A DNA stretch of 64,000 nucleotides from Hoplostethus atlanticus (GCA_034670405.1 JAXDDX010000050.1:1042501-1106500); one strand, 5' to 3'. Counted from the stretch's first letter, positions 40,560-53,300 are shown. Numbers and translations are program-made. Notes: generated by a model not told the origin, from the letters alone.

Positions 40560-41250
40560 GTCATCCTATGATGATAGCTTTATAGCGCGCGCTGAATCGC
40601 AGGATGTTGTGACATGCTCTATTGTGTACCAACTCTGAATGGGCTTTTACGCTTTGAAACAAACATAGGTATCCTGCCAGATAATGAGAAGAAAACACCG
40701 AGACGACCAAGATGCGATGAGCGATACGAACCTTTAGCTGGTCTCTCGTAGCATCTTGCTGCAGTTGCTTGCTGCATTGTCCTGAGCACGGAGGCTACAC
40801 ACTGCCTCATTGTATCCACGGTTCGCCTCTTCTGCCAAATGAATGAAAAGCAGCCGTAAAATCAGCACGACGGCACCGGACGTCTTGGAGAAACATCTAC
40901 ATTAACAGAGCAGCACGGATGTCCATCGAAAATAAGTTGAAATCAAACACCAATTATAATAACGTTTGATTTTGAGTCGAGATCGAGTCAAAAGCGTTTA
41001 TGTAAACATTAATGTCGTATAGGTTAGTATAGGAGTTGGCGATGTATCTGAGCCCCCGGTAGAAGAACCTTGCCTGAGGATGATATTGGTTTATTTGATT
41101 CAAAACTTCAGTCCAACTTTGGTATGTTCGACTCCAGCGCACAGAGCGAGTTGACTGTGGCTACGCTTCACATCACCGCGTTCCCTGCGTGGGACATCCT
41201 GTGTAGGCGAGGTCACGTGGTCTGGACCTCAATTACCTTTTTGGATAATG
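40560..41250 (-). promoter_or_regulatory. likely chst3 promoter and non-coding first exon region
   Basis: CpG dinucleotides are locally frequent (GCGCGCGCTG near 40586, many CG pairs at 40690-40910 and 41130-41220) in a region otherwise poor in CG. It lies upstream of chst3 on the minus strand. A possible first-exon donor AAAG/GTTCGT sits at 40732/40731, though it is a weak match. A CACGTG E-box is at about 41214-41219. The position of the start site is not determined. Confidence 0.3.
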
Positions 41251-41399
41251 ACCCCTCTGTTGGACAATGTGCCTCCAGAATTAATTCAGGGATTTAGCCC
41301 ATCCTACATACTTTGTAATTTGTGGCGTAATCCCTTTCTAGAAAATTCCCAATATCACTTGACAAGCTGCCATGCTGTTTAACATTGTGCTCTGTGCAC

Positions 41400-41895
41400 T
41401 TTGCCTGTTATGTTTGAGTCAAAACTGTAGTACTCCAGTCTGGTCTTGGTGTTGAGTCTGGTCTTGAGTCTTGGTCTCCTGCCTGTTTTGATTCAGACCC
41501 GTCTTGGCCTTAGTCACCATTAGATGTTGATTCAACATTTCCTGCCAATATAAAACATTATAAAATGGGGAATTTCATTGATGTCTGGTTTATTTTTTCC
41601 CCAGAACTACAGACAATTTAAGGGATGTAAAAGTCCTCAAAGTTGTATGTGTTGATAAGTCAATTCATATGCATTGATTAGTTGGATGTTAACGGGTAGT
41701 GGATTTGCAGATAGATCAACATCTCGGTTCATAATTAAGTTTTGAATTGTGCTCTGTTTATTGCCTATTGTGTTTTTTTAGGAATAAGAATGGATTTGGT
41801 CTCAACCTTCTTTGGACCCGGTCTTGACTTGAACTCGATTGGACCTGTTCTTCTACTCCACTAAGGTGGTCTTGACTACAGCCCTTGTTAGAGTA
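41400..41895. mobile_element. dispersed non-autonomous repeat of the GTCTTGACT type
   Basis: Both ends carry inverted, partly matching words around CTGTAGT (CTGTAGTACTCCAG near 41427 and the complement of GGTCTTGACTACAG near 41882). The body is rich in GTCTTGA/GGTCTTG units (41441-41520 and 41795-41880). Repeats of this wording are abundant in fish genomes as I recall them. The family name and exact ends are unknown. Confidence 0.4.
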
Positions 41896-42597
41896 CATTG
41901 TTATGTACTCTATGTACTATGTACTACTTTATGTACTATGTATGTTATAAACCACTAGAATGAATAGCCTGTAGCCAGAAAAGAAACCTTACAACCAAGG
42001 CTATTCTCATTCATCAGAGCCATTGACAGAAACAAAACACTATTGTGATGCTTTTGGTGTTAATATGCATTGTGAACTTTTGAACACATTTTAATGTCAT
42101 CTCAGGAAGATTAAAAGGTTCAGGCCCATCACTACCACTATCCACCCAAACACCATCTAGGCCAAGCAGTGGCCCTAATTAGACCCTGAAGAACAGTTAT
42201 GACCTGCACCGCATTGTACATGAACCCCAGACATTGTTTAGGGTGCTTTAATATTTATTTGATTATTAGATTACAACTCCAAGAACGAGCACTCGGCCTC
42301 GACATCAGTCTTACATTTGCTGTAACTCTTTGTACTGATGAACCTTGAAATACCTTGGAGCACTATAATCATACCTCATAATCATACCTTATTTTATCAT
42401 GCACATAGTTCTAACAACTTAATCCCACATACACCTGGGGTATACCAAATTATCTGTGTAAATATTCCCGTTCTTCTGTGTATTCCTATGTGTTCTTCTT
42501 TGTGTATATCTGTGTGTATATTGTCTGACAACTAGTGTAATTATATTGATGAATTAATACAATTATGATACATGTAAATGGCCAGTAAATTAGCAAG

Positions 42598-43079
42598 TGT
42601 GGAAGAATTTGTATCATCCTATGACCTAATTACTCTCTTCTAGCAATAGCTTGTTTCCTGCTTCCCAATGTACCCTTAGTTTCTAATTAGTGATACCTAA
42701 AGGAGCTGTTTGAATGCCTTGTGTGACTTAGGCCATGTGTGATCATGTGTATAGGTTTTATTGCTTCATGTATGTCCTGTATGAATATGTGGATTGTGTT
42801 TAGACCCATCTCGTGTCCTTCTCATTGCTTCCTGCGAAACCCTTTTCACACAAGTTCACATTGTCCAGACTAAACTATTAGAATGACCTTGTAGATGTTT
42901 AGAAACTACCCTCCTTGTTTCTCTTAGCTTTATAATCTCTGTTCAGAGGCTTCTCTGGCACAGATCTGCATACCATACCGTGTGTACATCTCTCCTGAAT
43001 TCAGTACTTTGTGTTAATAAATATACTCAAGTAATTCATGACTCAAAGACTTTTTATCAATATCTGAATTTATTCGACA
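42598..43079 (+). repeat. 5' long terminal repeat
   Basis: Starts TG and ends CA as in retroviral LTRs. A TATA-like TTTATAATC lies near 42930-42938 and an AATAAA poly-A signal at about 43017-43022, giving a plausible U3-R-U5 order. It differs from the 3' LTR by an extra 8 bases (TCAAAGAC duplication near 43043). Confidence 0.93.
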
Positions 43080-44304
43080 AACTGGCATCACGAACAGGAT
43101 CTAAATACAGACTACTAACGGGGTAGGTACATAATTGTTATTATGACTTCCCACGTGAGTGTGTCTTGACGAGATCCATCGACAAACTCTTTCCTTTCAG
43201 TTATGTGAGCCTTCCTCCTCTCGAAGGAGGAGGGGGAGGGCATGTCATCTCCCTCCGACTCCTCCTCCGAAGCCGAGAGAGAGTCCCTACTCTCCTCTTT
43301 GCTGTCATATGCACCACCCATTGCCCCTCCTCCTGCCTCTCCTCCCCCTGCCTGTGGATGAACATCTGCACATCTGGATTGTTTCTCTTATGTCTTATCG
43401 CAGGTGCTATGGCCAATGTTTCTACCCAGTTATCTTCAGGCTCAGGCAGAGGGGGATAACATTTTTCTATCTCCTTTTGCTTTCCTATCAGCCTTTCTAC
43501 CTTGGGAAACATTCTGACCCCCCCCCCCCCCCCCCCCCCCCCCCGTCATTTGCATGTACTTGTGTTGTAAAAAAACAGTTCATTTCTAAACCACCACGTC
43601 GCAGCATTTCACATAGTTTGGGAACCGTTAAGCCAGATTGTTTTTTAGCCAAAGCATAAAGCAGAGTTCAGGCCTGTGAGGACGCGGAGGCAAGGTCATC
43701 CAACGCCAAACAGGCTACAGCCTTATCTGTCAGGCCTACAGCTGCAATGACTTGGGGTATTGTACAGAATGAGCAGTTGTAGGCGATAGGCAATAGGGAG
43801 GCCAAGAGGAAGAACACGATCAGTTTTACCAACTCACAGTGCATTTTTCTCCAGGGGGGACTATACCAAAAAAAAAAAAAACATGTACTAAGGTATGATC
43901 AGTGTATTTAAATAAATGAAAAGGCCTTTATTTGTATTTGCTGAGCTGAATGAACATTTGTTGTAATGAAACGTGCTTAAGGTAAGTTAAGGTACTTCAA
44001 TTAGTGCAAATTATTCATAATAATTATCTTTTATACTATAATATGTAATGGTGAATGGTAATGGTGATCCCTTTTCCGGACTGTCTGCCCTATTTGGTAC
44101 CTGGGGAGTGTCCTTTGCGAAATTTATGGTAGGACTAGTGGTTCTCCTCCTAGTTTGCGTGTGCACATCAGCGGTGATTAAATCTTGCATCACTAAAGCG
44201 ACAAACAATCTCGCTATGTACCAAGCAAGTGCCCCTGAGCCTGCCAAATTTCAGATTTCAGTAGACTGGACACCATATCCACCGATGGTATCAAAGGGGG
44301 GAAC
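43080..44304 (+). pseudogene. gutted internal region of the retrovirus-like element
   Basis: After the primer site there is no intact gag or pol. A 27-base poly-C run (43518-43544) splits the region. Left of it, frames longer than 60 codons occur on both strands; the minus-strand ones have acidic, proline-containing composition reminiscent of Gag matrix or linker regions but run against the LTR orientation. Right of it, 43690-43860 has an interrupted plus frame, then the Env membrane-anchor frame. The whole is non-functional. Confidence 0.6.
43518..43544. repeat. poly-C run
   Basis: 27 consecutive C residues inside the retrovirus-like element; the complementary strand is a G-run able to form quadruplexes. 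Length is likely polymorphic or assembly-sensitive. Confidence 0.95.
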
Positions 44305-44350
44305 TGTGGAAGAATTTGTATCATCCTATGACCTAATTACTCTCTTCTAG
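44048..44350 (+). pseudogene. Env transmembrane-subunit C-terminal remnant
   Basis: The frame shows the typical end of a retroviral Env: a tryptophan-containing pre-membrane segment, a hydrophobic anchor (GLVVLLLVCVC) and a short cytoplasmic tail with cysteine, and it stops just inside the 3' LTR, as many env genes do. The ectodomain and surface subunit are missing, so it is a fragment. The family within retroviruses cannot be assigned from this piece. Confidence 0.6.
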
Positions 44351-44778
44351 CGTTAGCTTGTTTCCTGCTTCCCAATGTACCCTTAGTTTCTAATTAGTGA
44401 TACCTAAAGGAGCTGTTTGAATGCCTTGTGTGACTTAAGCCATGTGTGATCATGTGTATAGGTTTTATTGCTTCATGTATGTCCTGTATGAATATGTGGA
44501 TTGTGTTTAGACCCATCTCATGTCCTTCTCATTGCTTCCTGGGAAACCCTTTTCACACAAGTTCACATTGTCCAGACTAAACTATTAGAATGACCTTGTA
44601 GATGTTTAGAAACTACCCTCCTTGTTTCTCTTAGCTTTATAATCTCTGTTCAGAGGCTTCTCCAGCACAGATCTGCATACCATACCGTGTGTACATCTCT
44701 CCTGAATTCAGTACTTTGTGTTAATAAATATACTCAAGTAATTCATGACTTTTTATCAATATCTGAAATTATTTGACA
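44305..44778 (+). repeat. 3' long terminal repeat
   Basis: Direct copy of 42598-43079, lacking the 8-base insertion. Begins directly after the polypurine tract and is followed by the GCAAG target duplication. Confidence 0.93.
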
Positions 44779-47700
44779 GCAAGCAAACAGAAATTAAATT
44801 GAAAGTGATTCTGACTGTGATTGTGATTGGATTTCTACTCTTAAGTGTCCAAGTGTACTACCATTTTTTACCACTTGGAGGAAGCAGTGTCACAGACTGC
44901 ATGGTGTAGCTCCTGTATGTATGAGAGAGAGCCCTTATGTAGGAGAACACTCAGGTTTAGTTGAAGTACTGATGGCCAACATACATCAGTATCATTTCAT
45001 ATCCACTGTAAAATAAATAAATAAAAAAAGAAGACACAATTTATATACACAATAATCTTTTTTGGCTATTTCAAGTCAACCAGCATTTTTTAATGAAACT
45101 AACTTGCCGTAAATGTACTACAGCATTGGCTTCCAGTTTCAGACATAGCATGCAACATCAACATTGAATTTTTCTGTTTTAGTTTTTAGTATTTACCCAC
45201 TTACAATATTTTGTTCAGGTGGAATTAAAGTGGACACCAATTTCATCAATGGTTGTTATAATTAGCCTAAATAAGACAATGCATGTCATGAAATATCCAA
45301 ATAAGTCAATTGCTGTATGAAAGTTGTTTTTTAAGCCATCACAATGTTTTTTAGTATCATCCTCTCAACCTTTTTTTTTTTTTTTTTACAGTTTAATGTA
45401 TGTCCCTTACTGAGGGCCCATATAATGTTAGAAGTGGTGATTGTGCTTTTTATTAACAAAGAACTAGGAGAGGTTAATTAAGCAACTCAGTCACTTTTAT
45501 ATCAACTACAAAATAACTGCACTTTGATTTGGTCTCATCAAGCTTATTTTACATTAGTTCATTTGTCTTTCCTGTTCCAGGCATCAGTCCCATCTTATTT
45601 CAATAATGTCACACTCTGTCATGTAGGTTATTGAGGTTCATACGTAGTTACCATGCATACTCCCAGTGAGGGAGCCACTCAGGGTGCTGTTTAAATCTCA
45701 GTGAAGCCTTTTTATCTGAACACCTGAAACGATAGTTGTTACTTTCACCTGCTGGTAACAGTCATTGCAACAGACGATATTTCATGCAGACTAAAATGTT
45801 CTTCCGGCTCTTGCAAATTGTCTTTTCTTTTTACTTTTACATTATTAGAACAACTAAAAAAAACTTTCAATGTATTTCTCTACTATTTAGATTTTTGCAT
45901 TATATCTACAGACGGGCAAATATTTATTGTGATTGTGTATTGTACCAATTTAGTGAGTACTGTAACTGTCACGTCATGCATCAGATGTGAGGTCCTACAT
46001 GTCCTTGTAATGTGTTTGTCAATAAGTATTGCATCTGATTTTTGCATCATTCATGGCTCTGACCATTAACACTGCTTTAGCACTATCTGCTCTCAGGGGG
46101 TTTTATGAAATGAAAAGGCCGTATTTAAACAACCTATACTGGACATGGTGAGATTAAAAGAGTGACCTAGTTTTGGAGTGGACCACGACTAAAAGCAAAC
46201 CTCTGCCCTTGGCAAACTGCACCAGAGATTATCAATAATAATCCAAAATGGTAAAGCTGAATTGGATATCTTGAGCACAAGTGTTCCAAACAGACAGAAC
46301 ATTCCTGCACCAACACAAGCAGGTTGACATTATTTAAAGTTTTCGTGTCTATTTTTGACACGATAAATTATCTCACATTATTCCAAGTAAGCTCTGAAAT
46401 TGCTTATTCACAAATGTAAAGATCAGACCATAAGGTAACTGAGCAATGCAGTATTTTGGTTTTACCATTATCACAAAAACGTATTTGCACTGATGATAAA
46501 TTGCACAGTTTAAAGCATATCATCAAGTGGCATGATTTCTTAAGGTGGTTTCTTATTTGTTTTTATACAGTTCCACTGAAGTGAAATGTTCAGTACTCGG
46601 AGATGATGAATGATCTTATAGGACATACTTTGGGTTCTTGTAATCCAAAATGTTCTTGATGTCTTGGTGAAAAACAACATTCATTTGACATTTTTCTGCA
46701 CCCTCACGTTTCAGAAACATGGACAGGACAAGAGCCAAACTAATTTTATTTGCAACCCCCTCTGTCAACATTGCTTGTTGATAGACAGCCAAAATCGTGC
46801 TCTAACTACTTCAGCTACATGTAAAATATAATCATGTACCACAAATGTGAATGTTGCAGAGGAAAATATTTTCCCATATAACCATTCCATGTGTTTTTAG
46901 AATACATAATGAAACTATAATATTTTTTAAATACTTTTACTATTATTTTATTATGACTAACTGATCACATATGGTGAAATAGTTGTTTATGTTACACTTA
47001 AGTCTCACTACAGGATGTTGCGTATACCTTTCCTTCTTGCACTCAAGGAAGAGGATCTTAATCCACTTTTATGACAGTAAGCTTTATTTAGCTTTAGTGT
47101 CTGTGATCCATCCTCTGTTTTATCATCATTCTTCATGGCTTTATGATTGGCACTCATTACTTAAAATGGTCTTTTGGTCTTCCTGGAATTTTGTTTTCAC
47201 ATAAATCCCTTAGGAAGTAGGACCATGGCAGTGGTGGCCCATCTGGTCAAGGCCAGACATGATATGAAATATTCCACAGTCGTGTAAGTGTCTTTTTAGG
47301 CTGATAAGAATATTTTAGGAAACAAATGAAAAACACTGAGCCATTGTGTATTGATATTCATAATCCACATCACACGATGCACTTGCAGCGGCAAACTAAA
47401 GCATTCAGCATCTCCCAGAAAATTTCCTACGGGCAACCTAATGGCAACCTAATGGCTCTGTCCCCAAGAGGGACAAAGAGGTCAGCCCATGCTGCTGTGA
47501 TGGAACGCACAGGATTACAAACTAAGAAGATGACCAGAGATGAGCAGTGAGCCTTTATCCTTATGATATTTCACAGTACAAAGACATGTGTTGACAACGA
47601 TTTGCAGGTTTTATTTTTTAAAACAAATTTCACTACCAGGTGATAGATAAAGAAAAACATCAAGGTAAACCCTTTTATGAATCAAAATGGTATTGCACAC

Positions 47701-48739
47701 GATATCCAACATGGCCTCTAGTCTGCCAGGACCCGTGGCTGCTCATTGCAATATTGTGTCTGCTAATTGCGCTGCACGTCTATGTCTGATTGACCCTGTG
47801 TTTCCGACAGACAGGCCCTGTGCATTACAAGATGAGGAGGGATTAGAGCACAGTGGGTTAATCTGTAGGCCCGCCATCTGCCAGCACCATGAAAATTAAA
47901 CCTGAAACCACGGTCTTGACCACGACCACACAGAGGTAATCCGACAGGTGATCTTTTTCAGTGACTGTATATTGTGGCCACATTATGAAATATCCTCATA
48001 TTGTTCATCAGAAGGGGTAAAAATCAGAGATGTTCTTTTGAAAGATTGCATTTTCAACTCTCACATCTGAAATCTCTCCCTGTATATGAAGGGAATTTGA
48101 CTCCTGGCAAATGCCCCTGTGCTTAAATCATACAATGATATTCCATATTTTGGATTTCATGTGTATTGCTTTGCTTCACCTCATCACTGTGCACCGACAG
48201 TTTGAAGATAGCACAACAATTGGTTCACCATAGCAACCATTGAGGTCAGAAAGGAGATTTCATTTCAGTATGTGAAAATGCACTATAAAAGGTTTATTCA
48301 TGTGTGTAAATCCTCTTGCACGCAACATGTGTTGTTAGAGACTTACAGCATCAACCAGTTGTCTTGCAGCTTAATGTTTTTGTTTGTATACATACAGCAG
48401 CCTACAGTTTATTTTTATTCAGTTTTATTTTATTATTTTTTTAATTATTATTTCATTTTCAATTATAAGATATGCCATTTATAATGTTTTTCTTACCAAG
48501 CACAGGTTCCATAACCCTGACTAACGCATCGTGTGCTAAAATGTTGGTTTTACGTCCCACAAATCTAATGGGAGAATGCAAGTGCCTATCATTTTCTATA
48601 TGCTTGCAGATCACAGTAGATTGTTTCAAAATGGGTGCTGTTGTTGTTGTAGTGAGACATATGCCACACAGTAAAATCAGAGACAATCTTGGTTGTCAGA
48701 ATAAAGAGGATCACTGGGTAATTGGAGACAATTTGAGTG

Positions 48740-48782
48740 GTATTCGGCCACTCAAACTGTCTGGATTAATGAGCAGAAAAGG
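48740..48782. repeat. diverged local duplicate, unit 1
   Basis: The stretch ATTCGGCCACTCAAACTG..TGGATTAATGAGCAGAAAA recurs with few differences at 49122-49163 (ATTCAGCCACTCCAACTG..TGGACTAATGAGGAGAAAA). A preceding stretch (GTCAGAATAAAGAGGATCACTGGGTAATT, 48694-48722) also has a relative near 48858-48885. This suggests an old tandem duplication of about 150-400 bases with later insertion. Confidence 0.6.
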
Positions 48783-49121
48783 GGAATATAACTAACTAAC
48801 TAGTAAAAGCAAAGAAAAAACAAACTGATGAGTTGATGGTTGCAGAAAGATGATCTTTGTCAGAAGAAACAGGATCATTGGATAATTACTATATAACACC
48901 TGCTTGTAAGAGTGCCACAGGGGGCCAAATAAGATTATCAAACAAGAAGATTAGCAAGATTTGTGGTCCCAGAAAGCTATTCTCAACATACACAGTTTTG
49001 GTTAACGTGTGTGAAACAAACTAACAAACACCACAACGTGACTTCTGATGTGTTAAACATGTCATCTTGACATGTCTGTCAGCATCATTAATCCACCCTA
49101 TTGCAGTTAACACTGTTTTTG

Positions 49122-49163
49122 ATATTCAGCCACTCCAACTGTGTGGACTAATGAGGAGAAAAT
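49122..49163. repeat. diverged local duplicate, unit 2
   Basis: Partner of 48740-48782 in the same orientation, about 380 bases downstream. Confidence 0.6.
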
Positions 49164-50159
49164 AAAGATGCAACATATCATCTGTGTATAAACCATGGAG
49201 TCAACAATCATATGAAAAGATTCAGCCAACTCCTTGCACTCCCTTGAGAGTACAGCTGTTGTCATACAAAATGCAATTCACAAGAAATAGCTTTTCTGGG
49301 TTTACATGACACCAATCCACACATTCACGTTATGATTCTCATCACAACATCCAAACAGGAAGTAATCTCATCAGATCGCTCACTGTCTTCCTTTACATCG
49401 TCCTCTGTGTTGTGATTAATCTATTAATTGAATAAGTAGTGGGGTTTTCCGTGTGGCCTATTGCAACAGATGCTGGTGGCGTGCATAGCAGATAGTATGC
49501 ACTATGGGCAAAAGACTGACCAGACGTATAAGTATGGATTCTGCCACATTTTAATCCCACCAAAGTGTCCAATAAAGAGTTTGACACAGCATTTAATGTG
49601 TAATTGTTTTTATTCAACAGGCAGATCACAACAATTTCAGTATTTTGTTGCTACAAATTCAATATGGCCCATACCCTAACATAAGCAAAACATTACAGTA
49701 GTAGATTATGATTATGCTGCACCTAATCAACCTACCTAATCAATTAGTGGTTTAAAAATGTGCAAATGTAAACAGCTTGATTGCAAGCATCTGAACTGAA
49801 TATCTAACCATGGAAGCGCAGTATTTGTTGAAAACTTGCATCTGACTGTAGAATGTAATTGAGACACAAACAAATGAGGTAGATTTAATTTAATTTGAGA
49901 TTTATAAAGTCACAAGATTTTGACACGTTTGCTTTCTTACCTCCACAGATATCTCATGCATCTCCTCCATGGTTGAAAATAATTTTAGACATTATTTATT
50001 AGGCAATTACACATATATTTAACTATTAATTGTTGTAAATGAAAGGTAAAAATGGATGAATCTATGAATGATATACCTATCCATCTTCAGCAAGGCTGCC
50101 CAGTACCTACCAGATTCTTTGCCCTGTAGATGCAGAGCCAACTCCTGTGGCTTGGAGGA

Positions 50160-50345
50160 AGTGGCCCAGTCGGACTGAGGGGGCCCAAGTCTTTTTAAGG
50201 CTAAGATGTGTCATTGGATTAGCATGTGAGCTTCTGCCTCAGCCTTCCCCTAGCTGTCCACAAACACCTTGAGAAGGGCGTCTCATGCACGGGACTCTCC
50301 ACTGAGTCCTCTTCATGGTGCGATTTCATTACTTTGTTCTTTAGA
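50160..50345 (+). promoter_or_regulatory. cdhr1 promoter-proximal region with OTX/CRX-type site
   Basis: Lies immediately upstream of the cdhr1 start codon. GGATTA at 50216-50221 is the complement of TAATCC, the core bound by the photoreceptor factors CRX and OTX2. A TTTTTAAGG word at about 50192-50200 could act as a weak TATA element. CRX/OTX control fits known photoreceptor expression of CDHR1 in vertebrates; use of this particular site is inference, and such six-base words occur often by chance. Confidence 0.35.
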
Positions 50346-53300
50346 ATGAAGAATGTAAAGATACAATTGTCATTGCTTTTCGTTTTAGCGCACGTCTGCT
50401 TTGGTAAGTCACTTCTTAATTCTCTGCTTACATAATTGGCTCTTGTTGCTGTGATTGGATTGTAAGGCTAAATGCTGTTCAGTGACATTTGGTTGTCTGA
50501 TTGTCTGCAATTCCTTCTGTGTGTGGCATATTGAGCTTATTTTGACTTTTGTTCTGTTTTCAATTCATGCATGTTCTTGCTTCACCTGCTTACTTGCTCA
50601 TATAGTTGCATGTGAGTTTACATCTTGTTTGACTATTACATTGATCTTTTTTGATTCTTGATGTTGGTTTAATGGGCCTTCATAATTTTATGGTAAAAGA
50701 TTATGTCATAGCTGTGATATACCACAGTAGCTGAGTGATTGTGATATTACAGAGAGAAATGGCATTATTTCTGCCACTAGAGATCTCCGGCCTATGTATA
50801 GAATTGATATTTTAGGTCGTTGACGTAACCCACCTGTAATCCCAGTCAAAGGGATAGAGTAAGCAGGACGCGTTAGCGCAGTATAGCCAGCTTTGTTTGT
50901 GTAACCCCTGTGGTCAGTATTTTTACATTAAATTAGTGGTATTGTATATTAACAAATAACTACATGTTGGGGGCAATAGGTGGTGATGTTAATTTTGGCT
51001 TGATGTGTCTCTCCTTAGCGCAAGCAGACTTTGCCCCCTATTTCTTTGACAATGGCCCCTACAGCCACAACGGGAACCTGGCACTATTCAGCCTCTCAGA
51101 GGACACGGCTGTCGGTGAGATCAACCTCGGTCATACAGGACATTTAGTTTCAACTGCTAATAGGCTGACATGGGCAACCAATCAACAAAATGACTTGTTT
51201 TGGTTGCCAAGATTTGAGAGCACACGATTGTCAAATTGTCTTTGATAGATGAACAGATGTTGTGTGGCATGTACAGGCTCATCAGGAGGTTGAAATCTGG
51301 TGATGCCACCTGTTGATGTGAGGGACATTTTGCTGGCTGTGAATAGTGTGCGGTGCAGCTGTCCCTCTACACCTTCAGTCAGTCAGGGTACTAGAGTAGC
51401 ATCTGTTTATCTCAACCTGAGTCATTCCACAGCAGTTTTCACCAAATATCAGGTTAAGAACATAATTGGTTGGATGCTGGTCCTTTTGGCATTTGGAACC
51501 AATGTCATCAAGTGTTTTAGTTGGGAAAATTAGATTTGACATGGGAGATACATATAAAAATGTTAAGACTTTTATAAAGAAATTAGGGTCATCATTTTCC
51601 CATGAGTTCTATTTGAAGCTGAACCAGTCTACATGTGAGTTTTAGACTGAATAATGATTGATTTCCTCCTTTAGGTACACAGATCTATTCTCTCAATGGC
51701 ACAGACCCTGAAGGCCAGGAGGTGAGGTATGGTCTTGACTTTGAGCCGGGGTCCAAAGAATATTTCTGGGTGGACCCCAAATCTGGAAACATCACCTTGG
51801 TGGAAAAGCTGGACAGAGAGGTAAACTTCACTTAGGCATCAAAGCACACTGGGGTAGAAAAAGTGGACTGTGCTCTCATCAGTTTTACTAATCCAATTGT
51901 TTTTGTTCTTCATTATCCTCACTCTTCCCTGATAACCAATTCAGAAACAAGATTCTATTGAAGTTCTTGTCAGCATCACAGATGGGCGAAGCAAGGTAAG
52001 TTCAGTATGTAATTACACTATTCAATTGTAATGAACGTTGATCAAGTTAATATGCAGTTACATTTTGGATTAATTCATTTTAGATATCATGTTTTCTCCT
52101 CTTCTCAGGTTGTGGAAAGAGTCACAATATTTGTAATGGATGCAAATGACGAAAGACCAGAATTCCAAAATATGCCTGCAATTGTGGACGTACTGGAAGT
52201 AAGTCAACCCATGAACTGCCAAAAAATACATGTGCATATTATTGTTTTGCTGCTGTGCTGTCTTTTGATCAGTGACTTTGTAAACCTAAAATCTTTAAAT
52301 GGAAGCTCAAGGGGCGGTCTCCCCACAGAGAATGACAAATTTGGATATTTAGGACAATTCATCATGTTTCTTTGTCAAGGAAAACAGAGTAATTGTATGA
52401 TTGTTCTTTATGTGCTATATACTGTAACGTGGATTATCTTCTGTGTTGCCATTATAGACTACTGTCTCTGGAAGCAGCATCTACAAAGTTGAGGCTGTGG
52501 ACAGAGACACAGGCTCAGGGGGCTCTGTCACCTACTACCTACAGGTAACAACCGCAGAGGGACCTGCCACCTATGCACCATCATACCCACTCTGCCATAA
52601 ATAGTCATATGACCACAATGAAGACACTTTTCCATAGGAATTTCCAACAAAAAGTGTCTAGTTGAAAGGTTTATCTGGGTTTGATGGAAAATAATATATA
52701 AATGCAATGATAATGAGGTTAGAGTCATTTAGATTTTAGAGTATGTGAATGCACGTGTGTGTTTGTGCATGTGATTGAATATGCTTGTCTGGTTATGAGG
52801 CTTGGGATTAAATCACAATTACATTTGTGTGAGGCATCGGAGGCTTAGAGGGCTGCTTTGGCAGGGGGTGGCAGGGAATGTTAGTTTGCACTTTGGGCTA
52901 TTAGGAACAGAGAACAGCTGGCCTGGAGTGACAGTGATGTGTGACGCAGTGCGCATCTGGACACAGCAGCTTTCACCTGCCTGCCTTGTCCTTGGGCATA
53001 TGGGCTCTTTACATCCAAACGGATAGAGAGATGGACTTTATACAGGATGTGGCCTAATTCAAGTGGCTGTTGAGTGCACAAGGTTTTATGCAGCCATCTG
53101 ACCACTTTTCATGATAGCTCACGTGAGTGGTGGTAGTAAATGTGGTTTAGGGGTTAGGGGTTTCATCGATGTGACCTCATCTGTGTTTCTGTTTGAGCTT
53201 TTAAAACGGTGCCTTTGTTTTGCCTCTGTTGCAGAATACTCAGTCCGGTTTGTTTGCCATAGACAGGCACAGTGGTGTCCTTCGTATCAAACCTGGAGAA

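Larger units (their letters stand above)
42598..44778 (+). mobile_element. endogenous retrovirus-like element, internally deleted
   Basis: A complete LTR-bounded insertion in plus orientation. Direct LTRs of 482 and 474 bases begin TGTGG and end GACA, and are flanked by a 5-base target duplication GCAAG (42593-42597 and 44779-44783). A primer-binding-site-like sequence TGGCATCACGAACAGGAT starts four bases after the 5' LTR (43083-43100). A polypurine tract AAAGGGGGGAA (44293-44303) abuts the 3' LTR. The interior is only 1,225 bases, far too short for gag, pol and env, and no protease, polymerase or integrase motif is seen. By eye the LTRs differ by about nine substitutions and one 8-base indel (about 2%), so insertion is fairly recent. 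It lies between the divergent genes chst3 and cdhr1. Confidence 0.92.
44784..50099. other. intergenic DNA between the retrovirus-like element and cdhr1
   Basis: AT-rich, with no coding exon recognised. It contains a poly-T run at about 45370-45388 and a pair of diverged local duplicates (48740-48782 and 49122-49163). Frames such as 48472-48795 (107 codons) include one of these duplicates and have no family resemblance. Part of this stretch may hold cdhr1 regulatory sequence. Confidence 0.5.

Noticed and set aside
43159..43659. 166-codon plus-strand frame rich in proline
   Set aside because: It is held open by the poly-C run and a CCTCCT-rich stretch inside the retrovirus-like element; no viral or host domain is visible.
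52528..53105. extra cdhr1 exon in intron 6
   Set aside because: Open frames here (for example 52802-53026) do not encode cadherin sequence, and the flanking exons 6 and 7 already join in phase with continuous homology to human CDHR1.
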